Part shown: positions 1 to 11,159 of the stretch, piece after piece
Position numbering within the stretch: the stretch's first letter is position 1
How the letters are laid out: each line of letters begins with the position of its first letter
Assembly (NCBI GenBank): GCA_009760855.2
Contig: WPIO01000184.1
Coordinates: 174,001 to 238,000, forward strand
Origin: Cristatella mucedo
Taxonomy: Eukaryota > Bryozoa > Phylactolaemata > Cristatellidae
Reading direction: 5' to 3'
DNA: 64,000 bases
Made by a program: the position numbers and the translations under genes
The notes under the pieces: generated by a model
Database searches by the model: none
What the model was told of the DNA's origin: nothing
Seen by the model: the letters and a program-made list of their open reading frames with translations, nothing else

Positions 1-395
1 AAAATGCCGTCGGGTAAGGGATTAACGCCTGTCGGTAGTGAGTTTCCGGCTTCGGGAGTAAACGAACTGAAAGAGCGATCCCCCCACAGTAAATAAGATT
101 GGTTCGAAGCAAAGCTTAACGATTCGAGGCAGACGAGCAGATGGTACGGTAGCAAGCCAGATTGTAAAATGTTTTTTCTGGGTATGCCTAGGCAAGAGAA
201 CACATGGAACTGAAAGTGAGTGAAGCTGCTTTAAGTTTCCATAGTTGTGTGTTTCTATTATGCTAGATATAAATAGCAGCAGTGAAACTGGGTAAATGTT
301 GCAAAAACTCCCATGGTCTATTGCGAGTGGCCTATCAATATCGATTTTGAAGGATGCAGGGACAAGGCCTGAGACTGGGGACATATTCATGAAAA
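1..395 (-). repeat. decayed L2-B LINE fragments
   Basis: Two short blocks read on the minus strand as L2-type LINE protein. About 1-90 matches the ORF2 C-terminal region found in many other copies here. About 300-390 matches the RT-leader segment (MNMSPVSGLVPASFK, compare MNMSLASGHVAGSFK at 9.7 kb). The sequence between them is not recognisable. No intact ORF remains. Confidence 0.5.
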
Positions 396-399
396 GGGG

Positions 400-556
400 G
401 TTAGCTGATTTAACAGCCCCACAGCAGCTGAAGAGTCGTAGCGTTTCTCACCGTCCCTTGCCATGGGAAATATAGGATCACCCAATGCAGGACTCGAACC
501 CAGACGCTGGGACGTGACGAGCAAGCACCTTACCTCTGGGCTAAGACCAGGCTACG
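400..556 (-). repeat. SINE-2 copy (tRNA-derived)
   Basis: On the minus strand it reads A-box-like sequence, then a B-box-like GGGTTCGAGTCCTGC near 490-505, then the SINE-2 body and the end read on the plus strand as gctgatttaacagccc. It matches the copies near 30.4, 45.3 and 26.1 kb. It is diverged, with no clear target duplication. Confidence 0.6.
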
Positions 557-1536
557 TTATTTATGCATGGTAGCTGCAGATGTATAAATTGCACCTGGAT
601 AATAGTGGACATGGGGTATTGAGGGTTGATAGCTTATTAGAGTGGGAGACGATTTTCAACATGAGGTAATTATTGGTAGGATTTAATTCAGACATTTAGA
701 TCCTGCAAGGAATGGAGGGAGATGAGTCTGGAGGAGATATTACTGAGGGAGATGAGTCAAGTGGGAATATTGTAATTATTAATTATTATAATATTGTATT
801 ATAATCTTAAAGATGCATTATCTAATCCAATCTATCTTGCCTTCAAAGAAGCTAGAGAAGCGATTCTGTCTGCTAGAGAACCTTAGGCCCTATGCAGCTT
901 GCATCAGCGACATCAACACTGACAAGAGCTCGGCGAGAGCGAACGAAGACTCACTGTAATCCAAAGGCATATTTGAAGAGCTACCATCCTGAGCGTTAAA
1001 TCTATATTGATGCAATATTAATGTCAGTGCCACCGCCCGCCTGAAGTATCTGATAGCCAGGGCGTCGTTTATAGTGCCGACTGGGAGGTGACGGTCAGTA
1101 AGGCCGAGGTATTTTCGGTGCATCGCGGTCGGGAGAGAATCAATAAGACTAAATGCTCTTGAGTGACATGTCACTTAGTTGATTGATCGAGGCAATGAAT
1201 GGGATAAGGTCATGAAGATCTAACGCAGGTAGCAAACACACAGCGAAAATTTGGCGAGGCGGTCCGCAGGGCTTAAGCACTGACGGAACACGGTACTCGT
1301 CCCAACAGTAAGTAAACTACTTGACATGCCTACCGAGCATCGAATACAGTAAGAAAGTTACCGCATTTTACGCAAAAGTGGGTCATCCCAGTAACTTACC
1401 GGTACAGCACGTCCTTAGTCCCGAGAGATGCTACCAAGCCATGCTGGTTCCGAACTCGTGCAATTGCAGCACCACATGAGATACTTCCGGCATCCGGGGT
1501 GGGGTCAGTTACCGCAGCGGCTTTTCACAAAAATAT
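557..1536. other. no gene seen
   Basis: Nothing recognisable. The longest reading frame (890-1174, minus, 94 codons) begins at GTG, has no known domain and no paralogue in the window. Confidence 0.5.
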
Positions 1537-1684
1537 AACTCATTTTTACAGCACCCCAAGAGAACTGAATTTCTATTCGGGCGCTTTAAATATCGCATAT
1601 GCCGTGGGGATCGAGCCCACGACTTCGGCCAGACCTTGATAGGGGCGAGCACTTTAACCGCCGGGCCAAACCAGTAAACGGCAT
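1537..1684 (-). repeat. SINE-1 copy (tRNA-derived, L2-like tail)
   Basis: The minus strand has an A-box-like TTTGGCCCGGCGGTTAAAG, a B-box-like GTGGGCTCGATCCCC and a tail (GCGCC.GAATAGAAATTCAGTTCTCTTGGGG) related to the L2-B 3' end. Four further copies lie near 25.0, 41.3, 49.3 and 63.0 kb. Confidence 0.7.
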
Positions 1685-2737
1685 CGTCGTCGATACGTTT
1701 TAATGCTGCCCATTTAACTTAGGGCTTAGTATTTTGCGTTTAGCGGTAAGGGGCTGTAAGTGTCGAGTTTACAGGTTAGGGTTTTCGGGTAGATTTGTAG
1801 GGTCTCGCACGCAGATGGCGGCGCGAGGTAGATGAACGATATGCGCTCACAAGCGATTTGTGGTGCTGACAACGACGGCTGTAATGTATCATACGCAGGC
1901 AAGCGCGGGAGAGAGAGCGTACATATGGATGTAGAAGCCGTCATGGAAGCAGCTCCGGAGTTTGCGGAGATAAGAGAAGATAAAGTTAGCGCGCAGGAGA
2001 GAGAGGGGATAGCCTGCGTTCAGGCCGACGCACACGCAGATATTTCTTCGTTGCAGGACTAGCGGGTCACGCAACTACATCTGACCCGTTGCAAGTAAAT
2101 GCAGCTTAATCAGCCGATACTGTCCAACTGATTATCCTAATGGAGTGGTACTCAGCTCGCCGGATGGCAAGGCGGAGCGGTGTGAGTCCGGCTGGGGCGG
2201 AACGGCATTGACGGCGTGGCTACGCCCACAGATTTTGTTGTCCGAACTGGACCCTAGACCTTGACTAGAGCACTATTTAGGGTTTGAGTTTTATGATTTA
2301 GGGCTTAATTTTACGCTTTAGATAGAAACTCTAAACAGAAAAGGTATCTCTAAACGCGCTTATGTGATGGAAACATAAGCAGACGCTGGTGACCATGTTA
2401 ACAGCCCACTTCGGCCACTGCCCCTAGCAGAAACTTATCTGGCTCCAGGGCCGGCGCTTCCACTTGGCGAACAAGACAGTCGCTTAGAGCACTTGACTAA
2501 AGTGTTGCCAGGAAAAATTTGTAAAACTGAGAAAAGATAGCTATGTTTGGTAAATTGGTAATAAGTAACCCCAAACCGTTTTCCATATCAAAAGTTACAG
2601 GCAGCTTCTTGAATGGATATTACAGAAAGCCGCTACGAGCCTGCATTGAGAGCAGTCCCGCACGGTAAGGAACTTACTATTCCAAACCGCCAGCAGAATA
2701 TTGTCTTGATTGATCTGAAGATGAGAACAAGTGTAGC
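1685..2737. other. no gene seen
   Basis: Contains a 76-codon plus-strand frame (1832-2062) and overlapping minus frames with no recognisable domain. No repeat shared with the rest of the window was noticed. Confidence 0.4.
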
Positions 2738-3856
2738 AGCGCCTTCGCGAAATAGGCAGGCCACCACGAAACGAGCATTTCTGGCGCTGACTTGTCGTTA
2801 ATAAGGGGGTTCGTGATTTCGCGACGTGAAATGAAAAGCGAGAACCACATGAGTAGGGGATGCTACTGAGCTTTATTCGCAAGCGCACAACATCGCTGCG
2901 CGTCTAACTCAGTTTTATCCTCCACACTCCTCGCAGGCTCACAGCAGCACAAGCGCGCTTTCGGGGCAAATACGTCCCTGCACTTTGGCTGACTACGTCT
3001 AGCGTGGGGAACGACCCAAATAGATGGAGCCCGAACCGGAGCCTTGACCCTGACTGGAGAGCTCGGGCTCCGCTTCCACCGTGAAAGCAGGAACACCTCA
3101 AACACTCCTCAAGCGCTCTTTCGGGGTAACACTTTTCCGAACTTAGGCTACCTACGTCTCTAGTGGGGAACGACCCAAATAGAGGGAGGAGCTCGAACCA
3201 CCGAAATATCTCACACACCCTACCAACTACTTCTCGTTCGCATCGGCAAATCCTTATGTCGAGACCGCGCACTCACACAGCACAAAAAGCGAGCTCGGGC
3301 GCGATACGACCATATTCAGCGGCGTCCACCGAGTCCTCCTGACGCTGCCTCGTCCTCTCCCGTCAATCTCCGGTGAGCAGCCCGCCCTCCTACCCCGCTT
3401 TCAGAGAAACAAGTCCGGCAACTACCGGCGACAGCGTCGAAACGGAGCCAAAGACAAAGAAGGAACCCTGAGCAAGTGTCGCCCTACCATCGTATAACTA
3501 GCCGATACAACGTGGTTGAGAAGCTAGCCAATATCAATCACCTCATGATCCTACTGCGACCTCTGCGTCCTCTTGCTCGCAGCTCGAGAACGCAGGCGCT
3601 CTTCGGCCACCTCTCTCGTTCTCACGGGAAACGTCTATCACGGGAAACGTCTATCGGCTAATGACCTTGGGCAAGCGTTTTCGTATTCTTAAATTGCTAG
3701 CCGGGACTATAGGGTTGACAGGCCAGCCAATATCAATCACCTCATGGCCCTACTACGATGACTGCGTCCTCTTGATCGAGGCTCTAGGAAAGAGGTGTTT
3801 CCTGCTGAGAAGTTCTTGTGCGCCCTAAAACTGAGTCAGGCCGACGCTGTGGTACA
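2738..3856 (-). mobile_element. diverged solo LTR of the Ty3/gypsy family
   Basis: Aligns end to end, with gaps, to the left LTR of the gypsy element at 15,156-16,249. Shared parts include aggccaccacgaaacgagc, the inverted AATAAA (TTTATT at 2872-2877), gggcgcgatacgacc and the terminal ggtaca. It carries two internal duplications absent from the reference LTR: a block repeated at about 2,920-3,030 and 3,100-3,190, and another at about 3,521 and 3,724. No internal coding region flanks it, hence solo LTR. The left edge is uncertain because the terminal TGTAAC stretch is not visible. Confidence 0.65.
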
Positions 3857-4719
3857 CAAGGGTGAGCCGACCTGTTCATCTCCTGGTAAGTCAGCATGCA
3901 GTGATCCCGATTTCCACTGTGGTGCGTCATTAACCTCACACAGAAAAAATACAGGAAGAACTAAATGATCATGTTCGTAATATAGACTTAGACAAGAACA
4001 AGGCAACGTTGCTAGGATCAAGACTCCGACGAGGAATCTTCTCGTAGAAGATGCCGCAGTTTTTTTTAATCGAAGGGCCACCACCACTTGGAGCCTTTCT
4101 TCAGAAAGTACATTAATATGGCATTCTGCTCCGATATCAGGGGCCTCATGGACGCCTTAAAAATCATTCATGGTCCGCAAGAATGAAGACTATGTTTAGA
4201 CTCTTCGACACTGAGTCTTGAGGCTGTGCCTTGCACAATGCAGAGACATCGTGAGACCTTTCGGCGCCGGGGCACAGAGCTGCATATACTGCCGATCTCC
4301 TGGCAAAAATTACTGCAAAACAGCTCCTCCCCGGAAGAAACTCAAGAAACACTCGCTAGACGACATATCGAGTCAAGAAAGTTCTATTAACTTAAGTAAC
4401 GGTACGTGGTAGCTTCCACAGCTTAAACTTGGGTGAATTTTTTTGGGCTTGAACTTGACAAACCGGTCAGTTACAGTTTGAAAATAAGCATTTTTAGTGT
4501 TGATTTATCAATGCTTAGCTAAGCAAAATCGGTAATTCGATCTTGCCCCATTTATGCCCTCAGATAAGACATAATTTTCCTCAGCATGCTAAAGGAACGT
4601 GTACAAATGGAAACCGATACAGCTATGACTAGAAGAACTTGCAAGGCAACTCTCAAATTAGGAAACACATCTTCCAAACCGAGGATGAAAGACATGAGTT
4701 TCAGTAGTGTCTTTAGTAC
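3857..4719. other. unassigned stretch with a short repeat E match
   Basis: No gene recognised. About 4,244-4,283 (minus) matches the repeat E core (ggcgccgaaaggtctcac) seen near 39.7 and 42.3 kb. Small frames at 3,836-4,087 and 4,218-4,412 show no known domain. Confidence 0.35.
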
Positions 4720-5702
4720 CTAGTCGTGACGTGTGACATGAAGCATTTTCCAGTCATATACTTCGTTGTACAGCTCTGCTCCATCAATGTCTGAACAATA
4801 GAAACCTTCAAGCTCTGGACATTGCTGGCGGAGTTGAGTCTGTTCAGGAGTCTTCAAATGCTTCTCAACTTCTAACAAAAAACCAACTTTAGTATCAAGA
4901 TCTTTGAGCTGGTAAAACCTATTTGTAATTTCTTTTCGGATATTATCTATGCTGTCCTTTATTATTCTTGAAATTTCCTCCTCTGCCGTGAGAACAATAT
5001 CTTGAGAGGATTCACCGATACATCTGTGTCCGTCGGCGAATTCTTCGTTCGACTGCTCCTCCCCACAATTGACATTTTCTAGTGGCATCTTGTAGTGATT
5101 CTTGGCGCAGGTCTTATCAAAATTGTGACAATTCAATCTCAAGAGATTGAAGGTCGCAAGACGCGTCTTTTTTCTAAGTTCACCTTTGGATCATGGCATG
5201 TCTTTTAAACTTGGTCAATCTTCCTTAAGATGCTGTACCAAAATGTCAACGGAGCCAAACGCAAAGTTCAAAATACGTTTTGGGAGAGTGTCAGCTTCAA
5301 TTCTCGTTTCAAGTGTTCCACTTATGACCTCAGACAGTTGCTCTAACAGACCTGAAAATCTGTGCAGTCCATTGTTGATAGCTTTCAAAGCATCCACTCT
5401 TGCACTTCACCTTGCAGTAGAGTCACATTTGACAGCGATTGCTAAGGCTTTCTTCAGTTCTTCCCCCTCAGCGTTGATCTTGAAAAGAACAAATAGGTGC
5501 TCTCTCTATTGTTCCAAGAAAGAAAATGACAACGGAATCTTCACTCGTAGTAAGACCTCCTGCCAGTTTCAAGCTGTGGCTATCAGATTTTGCAAGCATG
5601 GCCTTCTCATTTCCCTGACAGAATTCTTTTTGGACATTTAACAAGTGGCCAGACATGACAGCTGCGTTGTCGTAACACAGCCAGTTACATAATTCAAGCT
5701 TC
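4720..5702 (-). pseudogene. dead hAT-type (ZMYM1-like) transposase fragment
   Basis: Three minus-strand segments read in order as the C-terminal half of the hAT-derived ZMYM1-like protein family. At 5,468-5,702: CYDNAAVMSGHLLNVQ, SHSLKLAGG and a FFLGTIER block. At 5,215-5,397: RVDALKAINNGLHRFSG. At 4,720-5,142: a helical segment leading to LEGFYCSDIDGAELYNEV, which fits the dimerisation region. The first segment is in a different frame from the other two, and stops separate all three, so the gene is dead. An L2-B tail abuts its 5' side. In the family these proteins are cut-and-paste transposases or domesticated derivatives; nothing suggests domestication here. Assignment rests on remembered motifs, not a search. 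Confidence 0.65.
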
Positions 5703-5785
5703 CTTTGCAGGAAATGCAAAGCGCCTAGAAAGAGATTAAGTTCTCTCAGGGTGCTTTATCAAGTGTTTTATTATTATTATTTTAT
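5703..5785 (+). repeat. L2-B 3' tail
   Basis: The short motif gcaaagcgcctagaaagag followed by ttctctcagggtgctttatcaag and an ATT-rich run is the L2-B 3' end. It lies against the hAT fragment and is heavily 5'-truncated. Confidence 0.75.
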
Positions 5786-5829
5786 CAGCTTGTATGGTCT
5801 TATCGTGTGTCGGTGCTCATCCACGGTGC

Positions 5830-6115
5830 ACTGGCCCTTGAGGCTGCGTTGCAGACCAGGCTCGCCCTCAGCAAGACGCAGCCCGCCTGTGGCAGACAGG
5901 ATGGGACAAGCAGACAGGGAGGGAAATTGGAACACGTGCGGAAGGGTTAACGGCCGTTTGCTCGTTGGGCTGCGAGCGCCTGCCGAATACATGATGATTG
6001 AAGCCCCCTCGGTGTTTCCGTGTCGTCGCGTTTATACCAGAAGAGCGGCAAGCTACTGCTTGGTCTGAGACTGTAAACATGCTTTAACTAGCTGAGGACC
6101 AATTGTCGATTTTAT
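5830..6115 (-). repeat. dispersed repeat F, copy 1
   Basis: Read on the minus strand, this matches 41,640-41,915 over most of its length: cagctagttaa.catgtttac, acacggaaacaccgaggggg, cttgtccca..ctg.ctgccacagg and gggcgagcc. Its nature is unknown. A 70-codon minus frame exists but the other copies do not keep it open, so coding is not supported. Confidence 0.55.
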
Positions 6116-6384
6116 TAAAAAAAGAACTTGCTTTTAATCAAAATTGATATTTCCACATGAACACAATTTTTAAAATATGCATAATCCACTTTTTTACGCC
6201 CCTTGGCCTTTGCACCCGGATGTATGTTTCCCTGCCCACCCCTTGCTACGTACGCCTCTGGCAAAATGGAAACCGTCTTCCATCTATTCCAGTAGCAAAT
6301 TCTCTCCACAAGAAAGAGACCTACTATAATTAAAGCAGCTACTGAATTCCATTGAATACATTAGTCATAATTATAATCAAAAAA
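6116..6384. other. no gene seen
   Basis: AT-rich stretch between repeat F and the 3' end of the large L2-B element; nothing recognised. Confidence 0.4.
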
Positions 6385-7504
6385 ATTCTAACGATACATT
6401 TTATATACCGCCCTTAGACAACTCAATCTCTTTCTAAGCACTTTACATTTGCTTCCAACGAAGCAAGATTGAGTGGTTAGTGGTAGTATGCTCAATAAAC
6501 AACAAGCACAACATTCTTAGGTGTCACAGACTCTGGTCTAACGTGCAAGAATAGTTAGTGGCAGCATTCACAGTGTCAGCACGAGTAAGCATAAAAGGGT
6601 CTAATCACAGGGACCCGCTAAATGTTGTGAAAAACATATGCGTCTTAGTTTTTTTAAATGTGATCAAGTCAGGAGATAGTAATAATAATAATAATAATAA
6701 GTCAGATGTCGGGACACGAGTCGGGAGTGACTTACAGGCTTTGGGAGCATACGAGCTAAATATGTGATCTCCCAATGGTTACAGGTTTGTGCGAGGTATG
6801 GGTAAACGATTAGATTCCGAAAATCAGGTGTTACAATGCTTAGCTAATTAGGGGATTAAACCTGATACGTGTGCTTTTGCCAAATAATTAAGGGACCTAA
6901 AAGTCAGTGACGAAACTCTGAATTCAATGCGTTGCTTGCCTGGGAGCCAACGCAGGTCGGCTAGAAGTCGCGTGATTTGACAATTTCGACGCTCATTGGA
7001 GACAAGCCTAGTTGTTGAGTTTTGCACGATGTGCAAGCACTTGGTTTCGCAGGCCGGTAAACCACCCAGCAATGAGTTACAGAAGTCGAGACTGGATGTG
7101 ACAAATGCATGAACCAATTTAAATGTGATATCCCTGCCTAAAAAAGCCCAAATTTTAGCAATATTATATAGAAAAAAGTAGGCAGACTTGACAGTGGAAC
7201 TGGTGCGGTCATCTTTTAACGGTCAGTTTTAAATAGCACACCAAGGTTTCATGTGGATGCAATAGAAAATATACTGGCATAGCTGATTTTGAGTCTCAAT
7301 CTTTCCAATTTCTGAATTACACTAGGTTTGCTCATGACTAGTAAGTTGGTTTAATCATCCTTCAATTTAAAATAATAAGCTGCAATTCATGTGCAGATGT
7401 AATCAAAACATGCAGCACGAGAGTAGAGAGAATTCGACGTGCTCGAGGGCAGGGGAGGCATTAAAGCGAACCTAAAACTTAGTGTCATCAGCATAAAACA
7501 CCTC

Positions 7505-7651
7505 TAACCATATTATTCATTTCGCTTGTTTTTTCAAGCATGATTTTACTTACCATTCAATTGAATTTCACTTTACAGCAAATGTAAAGCGCCTAGAGTT
7601 CTCTGAGTGCGCTTTATCAAGTGAATTATTATTATTATTATTATTATTATA
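7505..7651 (+). mobile_element. 5'-truncated L2-B insertion
   Basis: Plus-strand L2-B 3' UTR (ctaaccatattattcattt ... gtaaagcgcctaga ... atcaagtgaa) ending in an ATT run. It sits inside the opposite-strand host LINE, which resumes at aaaagtgaaaacctagattg. Confidence 0.75.
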
Positions 7652-8060
7652 AAAGTGAAAACCTAGATTGTTACTGAAATCATAACGGCTAAAGGGACAG
7701 TGTAAGCTGTGAAAAGAATCGGACCATCTACAAAGCCCTGAGGTATCCCGTTTTTCAGATTTTCAGGGGTTGATGTTTGTCTAATCACATCAAAACTCTG
7801 AAGTCTCCCACTGAGATAACACCTAAACCATTTGCAGTGCAGTGCCAGTGATTCCCAGGCATGATGAGAGGCACTCAAGAATTGTTTATCTATATCTCGT
7901 ACAAACCTAAAATCCTTTGGAGGCCATGCATTTAGTTTGTACGCCCTCACAGCCTGAAACTCACTCCCGACTTGCGTCACGACATCTCCTGACTTTACCA
8001 CATTTAAAGAGAGACCTAAAACGCAACTATGTATGACACATTTAGAGGGTCCCTGGAATT

Positions 8061-8998
8061 GGTACTAGGACCAAATGTCCCCCGATGAAATGTCCCGGAC
8101 ATAATGTCCCTGACAAAATGTCCCAGGACAAAATGTCCTCATACAAAAACGTCCCGGACAAAATGTCCCTACATGTTACAGTAAATTAATCATATTCATG
8201 TTATTTTAAATGTATATTAATTAATAAGCTTCAATATTTCACCAATAAAATGTAGCATGTAAAGTTTAAATATTTAATGAAGACTGAAGAGAGATTACTT
8301 GTGATCATCAGTCTCGACATATACATGTGCAGTTAATCAAAGGCCTCTTTAAATGAAGTCATCTTTAGTTAATCAAAGGCCTCTTTAAATGAAGCCATGT
8401 GCCATAGTCTTATTAATCAAGCAAACTTGAAGGATAAGATATCAAAGTTTACAGTTACATTTACTAATGAATGGCTTCTGATTCACTGTAAACGTATAAA
8501 TATGTGGAAGTTACAGTGAAGGTTAATATACTAAAAACTGTTTGTTATAGTGGGTGATAGATGTGCAGTGTAATACATAATTTACAAGATTTCGAGGTGA
8601 TTAGTATTTATATAACTGTAAATTTAATTCGAATGTTTAATAAAAGACAAAAAAATTATTAAGGAAGATGCTGAAATTCATAACGTCACAGAAGGGAACA
8701 GGGAAGCTTATAGTCGGAGGATTCTTATTCACGAAGCATAGAAATGGTGCAGATGGAAAAGAAATCTGGCGTTGCGAGGACCGAAACTGACTGGATATAA
8801 CTTCTTACTCTTTTCTATTTATTTCCCTCTTGCTTTTAATAAAATCTGTTCAAAATAACATTAATATTACTAATCTTATATCACATGTGGGGACATTTTG
8901 TCTGGGACATTTTTGTATGGGGACATTTTGTCCTGGGACATTTTGTCAGGGACATTATGTCCGGGACATTTTGGGTCGGGACATTTTGTCCTGTCACA
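8061..8998. mobile_element. non-autonomous inverted-repeat DNA transposon (938 bp, 8-bp TSD)
   Basis: The ends form an imperfect inverted repeat of about 120 bp (about 8,061-8,180 against 8,880-8,998). Each arm consists of about seven tandem 14-17-bp units of the type GGACAAAATGTCC, which is itself palindromic. Flanking sequence is ctggaatt on both sides (8,053-8,060 and 8,999-9,006); removing the element and one copy restores a normal L2-B 3' UTR. The interior is AT-rich and non-coding. An 8-bp target duplication is typical of the hAT and P superfamilies; the ends are too diverged to decide. No transposase is encoded. Confidence 0.85.
8331..8398. repeat. direct repeat inside the inverted-repeat element
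   Basis: A 32-bp sequence beginning agttaatcaaaggcctcttt occurs at 8,331-8,362 and again at 8,367-8,398, with one mismatch seen. Confidence 0.8.
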
Positions 8999-9417
8999 CT
9001 GGAATTCGCCCCTTATGTGCTTATGCGTGCCAACATTTTGCATGTGGACACTATCCATAGCTGCATGCTCACCCTGTCCATGTTACCCCTAACCATATTG
9101 TTCTTGTTGTTTATTAATAATTCTACCACGCACCACTCGGTCCTGCTTCCTTTTCGGCAATTTTAAAGTGATTGGAAAGAGATTTGGTTCTCTGAGGGCG
9201 CTTTATCAAATGTATTATCATTATTAGCATTATTATTGTCATTATTAAGAAGGAATTTTGATCGATAGCATCAAAAGTTGCCAAAAGATTGAGCAAAGCA
9301 AGCAGAGAGACTCTGCCTAAGTCTGCATTCGCAGGTCTTTATAAACCCTGGGCAATGCCAACTCTGTGGAGTAATTGTCTCTAAATCAAGCTTAATAGCT
9401 AAATTGGAAGTTTCAAT

Positions 9418-9521
9418 AAATTTTCAATGTAAAGCTCCGATTCAATAGATTTTACTATACTAGTTTAATATAATTCAATTTTATTAATATAAATTTATTA
9501 TTATTTTTCACTAAATATTGT
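9418..9521. repeat. AT-rich insertion in the L2-B host
   Basis: An A+T-rich block of about 104 bp is bounded by agtttcaat at 9,409-9,417 and 9,522-9,530, which looks like a 9-bp target duplication. The LINE reading (…gaagtttcaa | ttgagttcagctgg…) continues across it. Family unknown. Confidence 0.5.
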
Positions 9522-10620
9522 AGTTTCAATTGAGTTCAGCTGGTCTGCCACCACTCGTTCTAGTGTATTTTATAAAAATGGTAGAAGCGATTTTGTTTGG
9601 ATGTTCAATAAGTTCTCGTGGTCAAGTATCTTTTTCTTGAGTAGTGGCCTGACTATAGCCTTTTTGAAAGATCCTGCGACATGACCTGAGGCTAATGACA
9701 TATTCATGATGTCAGTTACGCATGGTTGCAGTTGATCAATGCATCTTAGATGCAGGACTGTGAGAAAAGGGTCCAAATGACTAGTTATCTTCTTTGATTG
9801 CGATATGAACTTCCGTACGACGTCACTAATGCTCTCCGGGAATGTAAACATTGAGGTGCCGCATGGAATTGAGGGACATAATTTTAGGCGGGATGCTGCC
9901 ATCTTAGGGATGGACTCCCTGATCTTGTCCATCTTGTTGACAAAGTAGCTGCAGAAGTAATCAGCTAGACCATCACAGGGATCACTAGGTAAAGAGCTAA
10001 CCTGTAAGCGATTAAGGAGATGGTTGATCGTCGAAATCAGCAATTTCTAACTGTGGATTCGACAATGTTTTAATTGAATTCAATTGAATGCGATTCGACA
10101 ATGTTATAATTGAAGCTAGACTTGGCCTTGGCTTGGATCGATTGGTACAATATAAAGTAGTCCTCATTTGCCTGTCGATGGACAGCCAGTCCTGATCTTG
10201 TGTATGCTTTTCAAGCTTGCGCTTAAAGGAAATATTTAGTTTAATGTCTGTGGTAAACTAAAGTCCGTATGGACGACGGCGCACAATGCCCTTAGTTTGA
10301 GTTGCAAACTCATCCAGCATGTCAGCTAGTTTCCTAATGTAGCAGCCTACTAACGAGTTCATATCGATAGGGGGATAGAGCTACGGTGACCAAGCAGATG
10401 TTCTCCTGCGAACAAAATTTACGTCAAGGGTCTTGAGATCTCGCGATTCACTGGTTATTTTACATGAGGAGGAGGAAAGTACACATTGTAGACTGAATGA
10501 GATCTGCATGTGTCACATAAGTAGACTTTGGTAATAATTAATGATATAGTGCAGTTTTATGAGAACATTTGCTCGAGTGCATGACCCTTGATGTGAGTAT
10601 GGCCACACATATGCAATTTA

Positions 10621-10909
10621 ATGTAATGCAATGTACCTCCGTCTATAACTTCACAAGGCCATACAGACTCTGTAGGTGTTACGAAAGAGAGTTTTGTATG
10701 GCACATTCACAGCCTAAGCGGCTTTTGGTACGCATTCGGTAGCCCACAGACTTCGTCTCACTCAACAAAGAGAAAGTGGGAAGCAGAGTTGAGTCAGGAG
10801 AGCAGTTGAGGTAGTGAGTAGCAAGGAAGTAGCAGCTCAGGACCGCTGGAAATTATGGGCCATAGTAGGCAGCAGGAGAGTACTTTTCGTTGCGTAAGAA
10901 TCTTGGAAG
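10621..10909 (-). mobile_element. 5'-truncated L2-A insertion
   Basis: Minus-strand 3' end of the second LINE family, L2-A, with a TTACA-type tail (tgtaatgcaatgtacctcc). It matches 36,862 onward. Host L2-B sequence lies on both sides. Confidence 0.8.
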
Positions 10910-11159
10910 CCACACGAGACACTGAGCCGGTCAGTGCACGAAATTCGGTACTGAAAGCGTTAGATAAGTTACAAAAATGAATTTTGAAGTCACCCATAAT
11001 GAGGAGAGATCACTTTCTTGAACACACAATTGATATGAGAACTGTGAAGTCAAAAATAATGAGAACTTTGTACCTGGTTGGCGATAGACTAATGTCACCA
11101 TCGGTAGCTTGTTGTTGGGTGAAATCCGGACAATGCATTCGAAAGACTGCTCAGAGAGT

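Larger units (their letters stand above)
7885..9250 (+). mobile_element. 5'-truncated L2-B insertion, itself interrupted
   Basis: Plus-strand ORF2 C-terminus and 3' UTR (atctcgtacaaacctaaaatc ... gggtccctgg | gaattcgcccc ... gggcgctttatcaaatg, ATT-rich end). Host LINE sequence resumes on both sides (caagaattg / aaggaattttgatcgatag), leaving an imperfect target duplication. The 938-bp inverted-repeat element at 8,061-8,998 splits it. Confidence 0.75.
6385..11159 (-). mobile_element. old L2-B LINE broken by later insertions
   Basis: A single minus-strand L2-type LINE can be followed from its 3' tail (near 6,395) through the ORF2 C-terminus (6,848-7,117, MVHAFVTSSLDFCNSLLGG), the RT region (7,652-7,884), the RT leader (9,570-10,043) and an endonuclease-proximal part (10,910-11,159). 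The collinear order matches the near-full copy at 30.8-34.3 kb. It is interrupted by insertions at 7,505-7,651, 7,885-9,250, 9,418-9,521 and 10,621-10,909. The reading frame has many stops and shifts; the element is inactive. Confidence 0.8.

Noticed and set aside
890-1174. 94-codon minus frame as a small gene
   Set aside because: GTG start, no domain, no paralogue; length is expected by chance in this amount of sequence.
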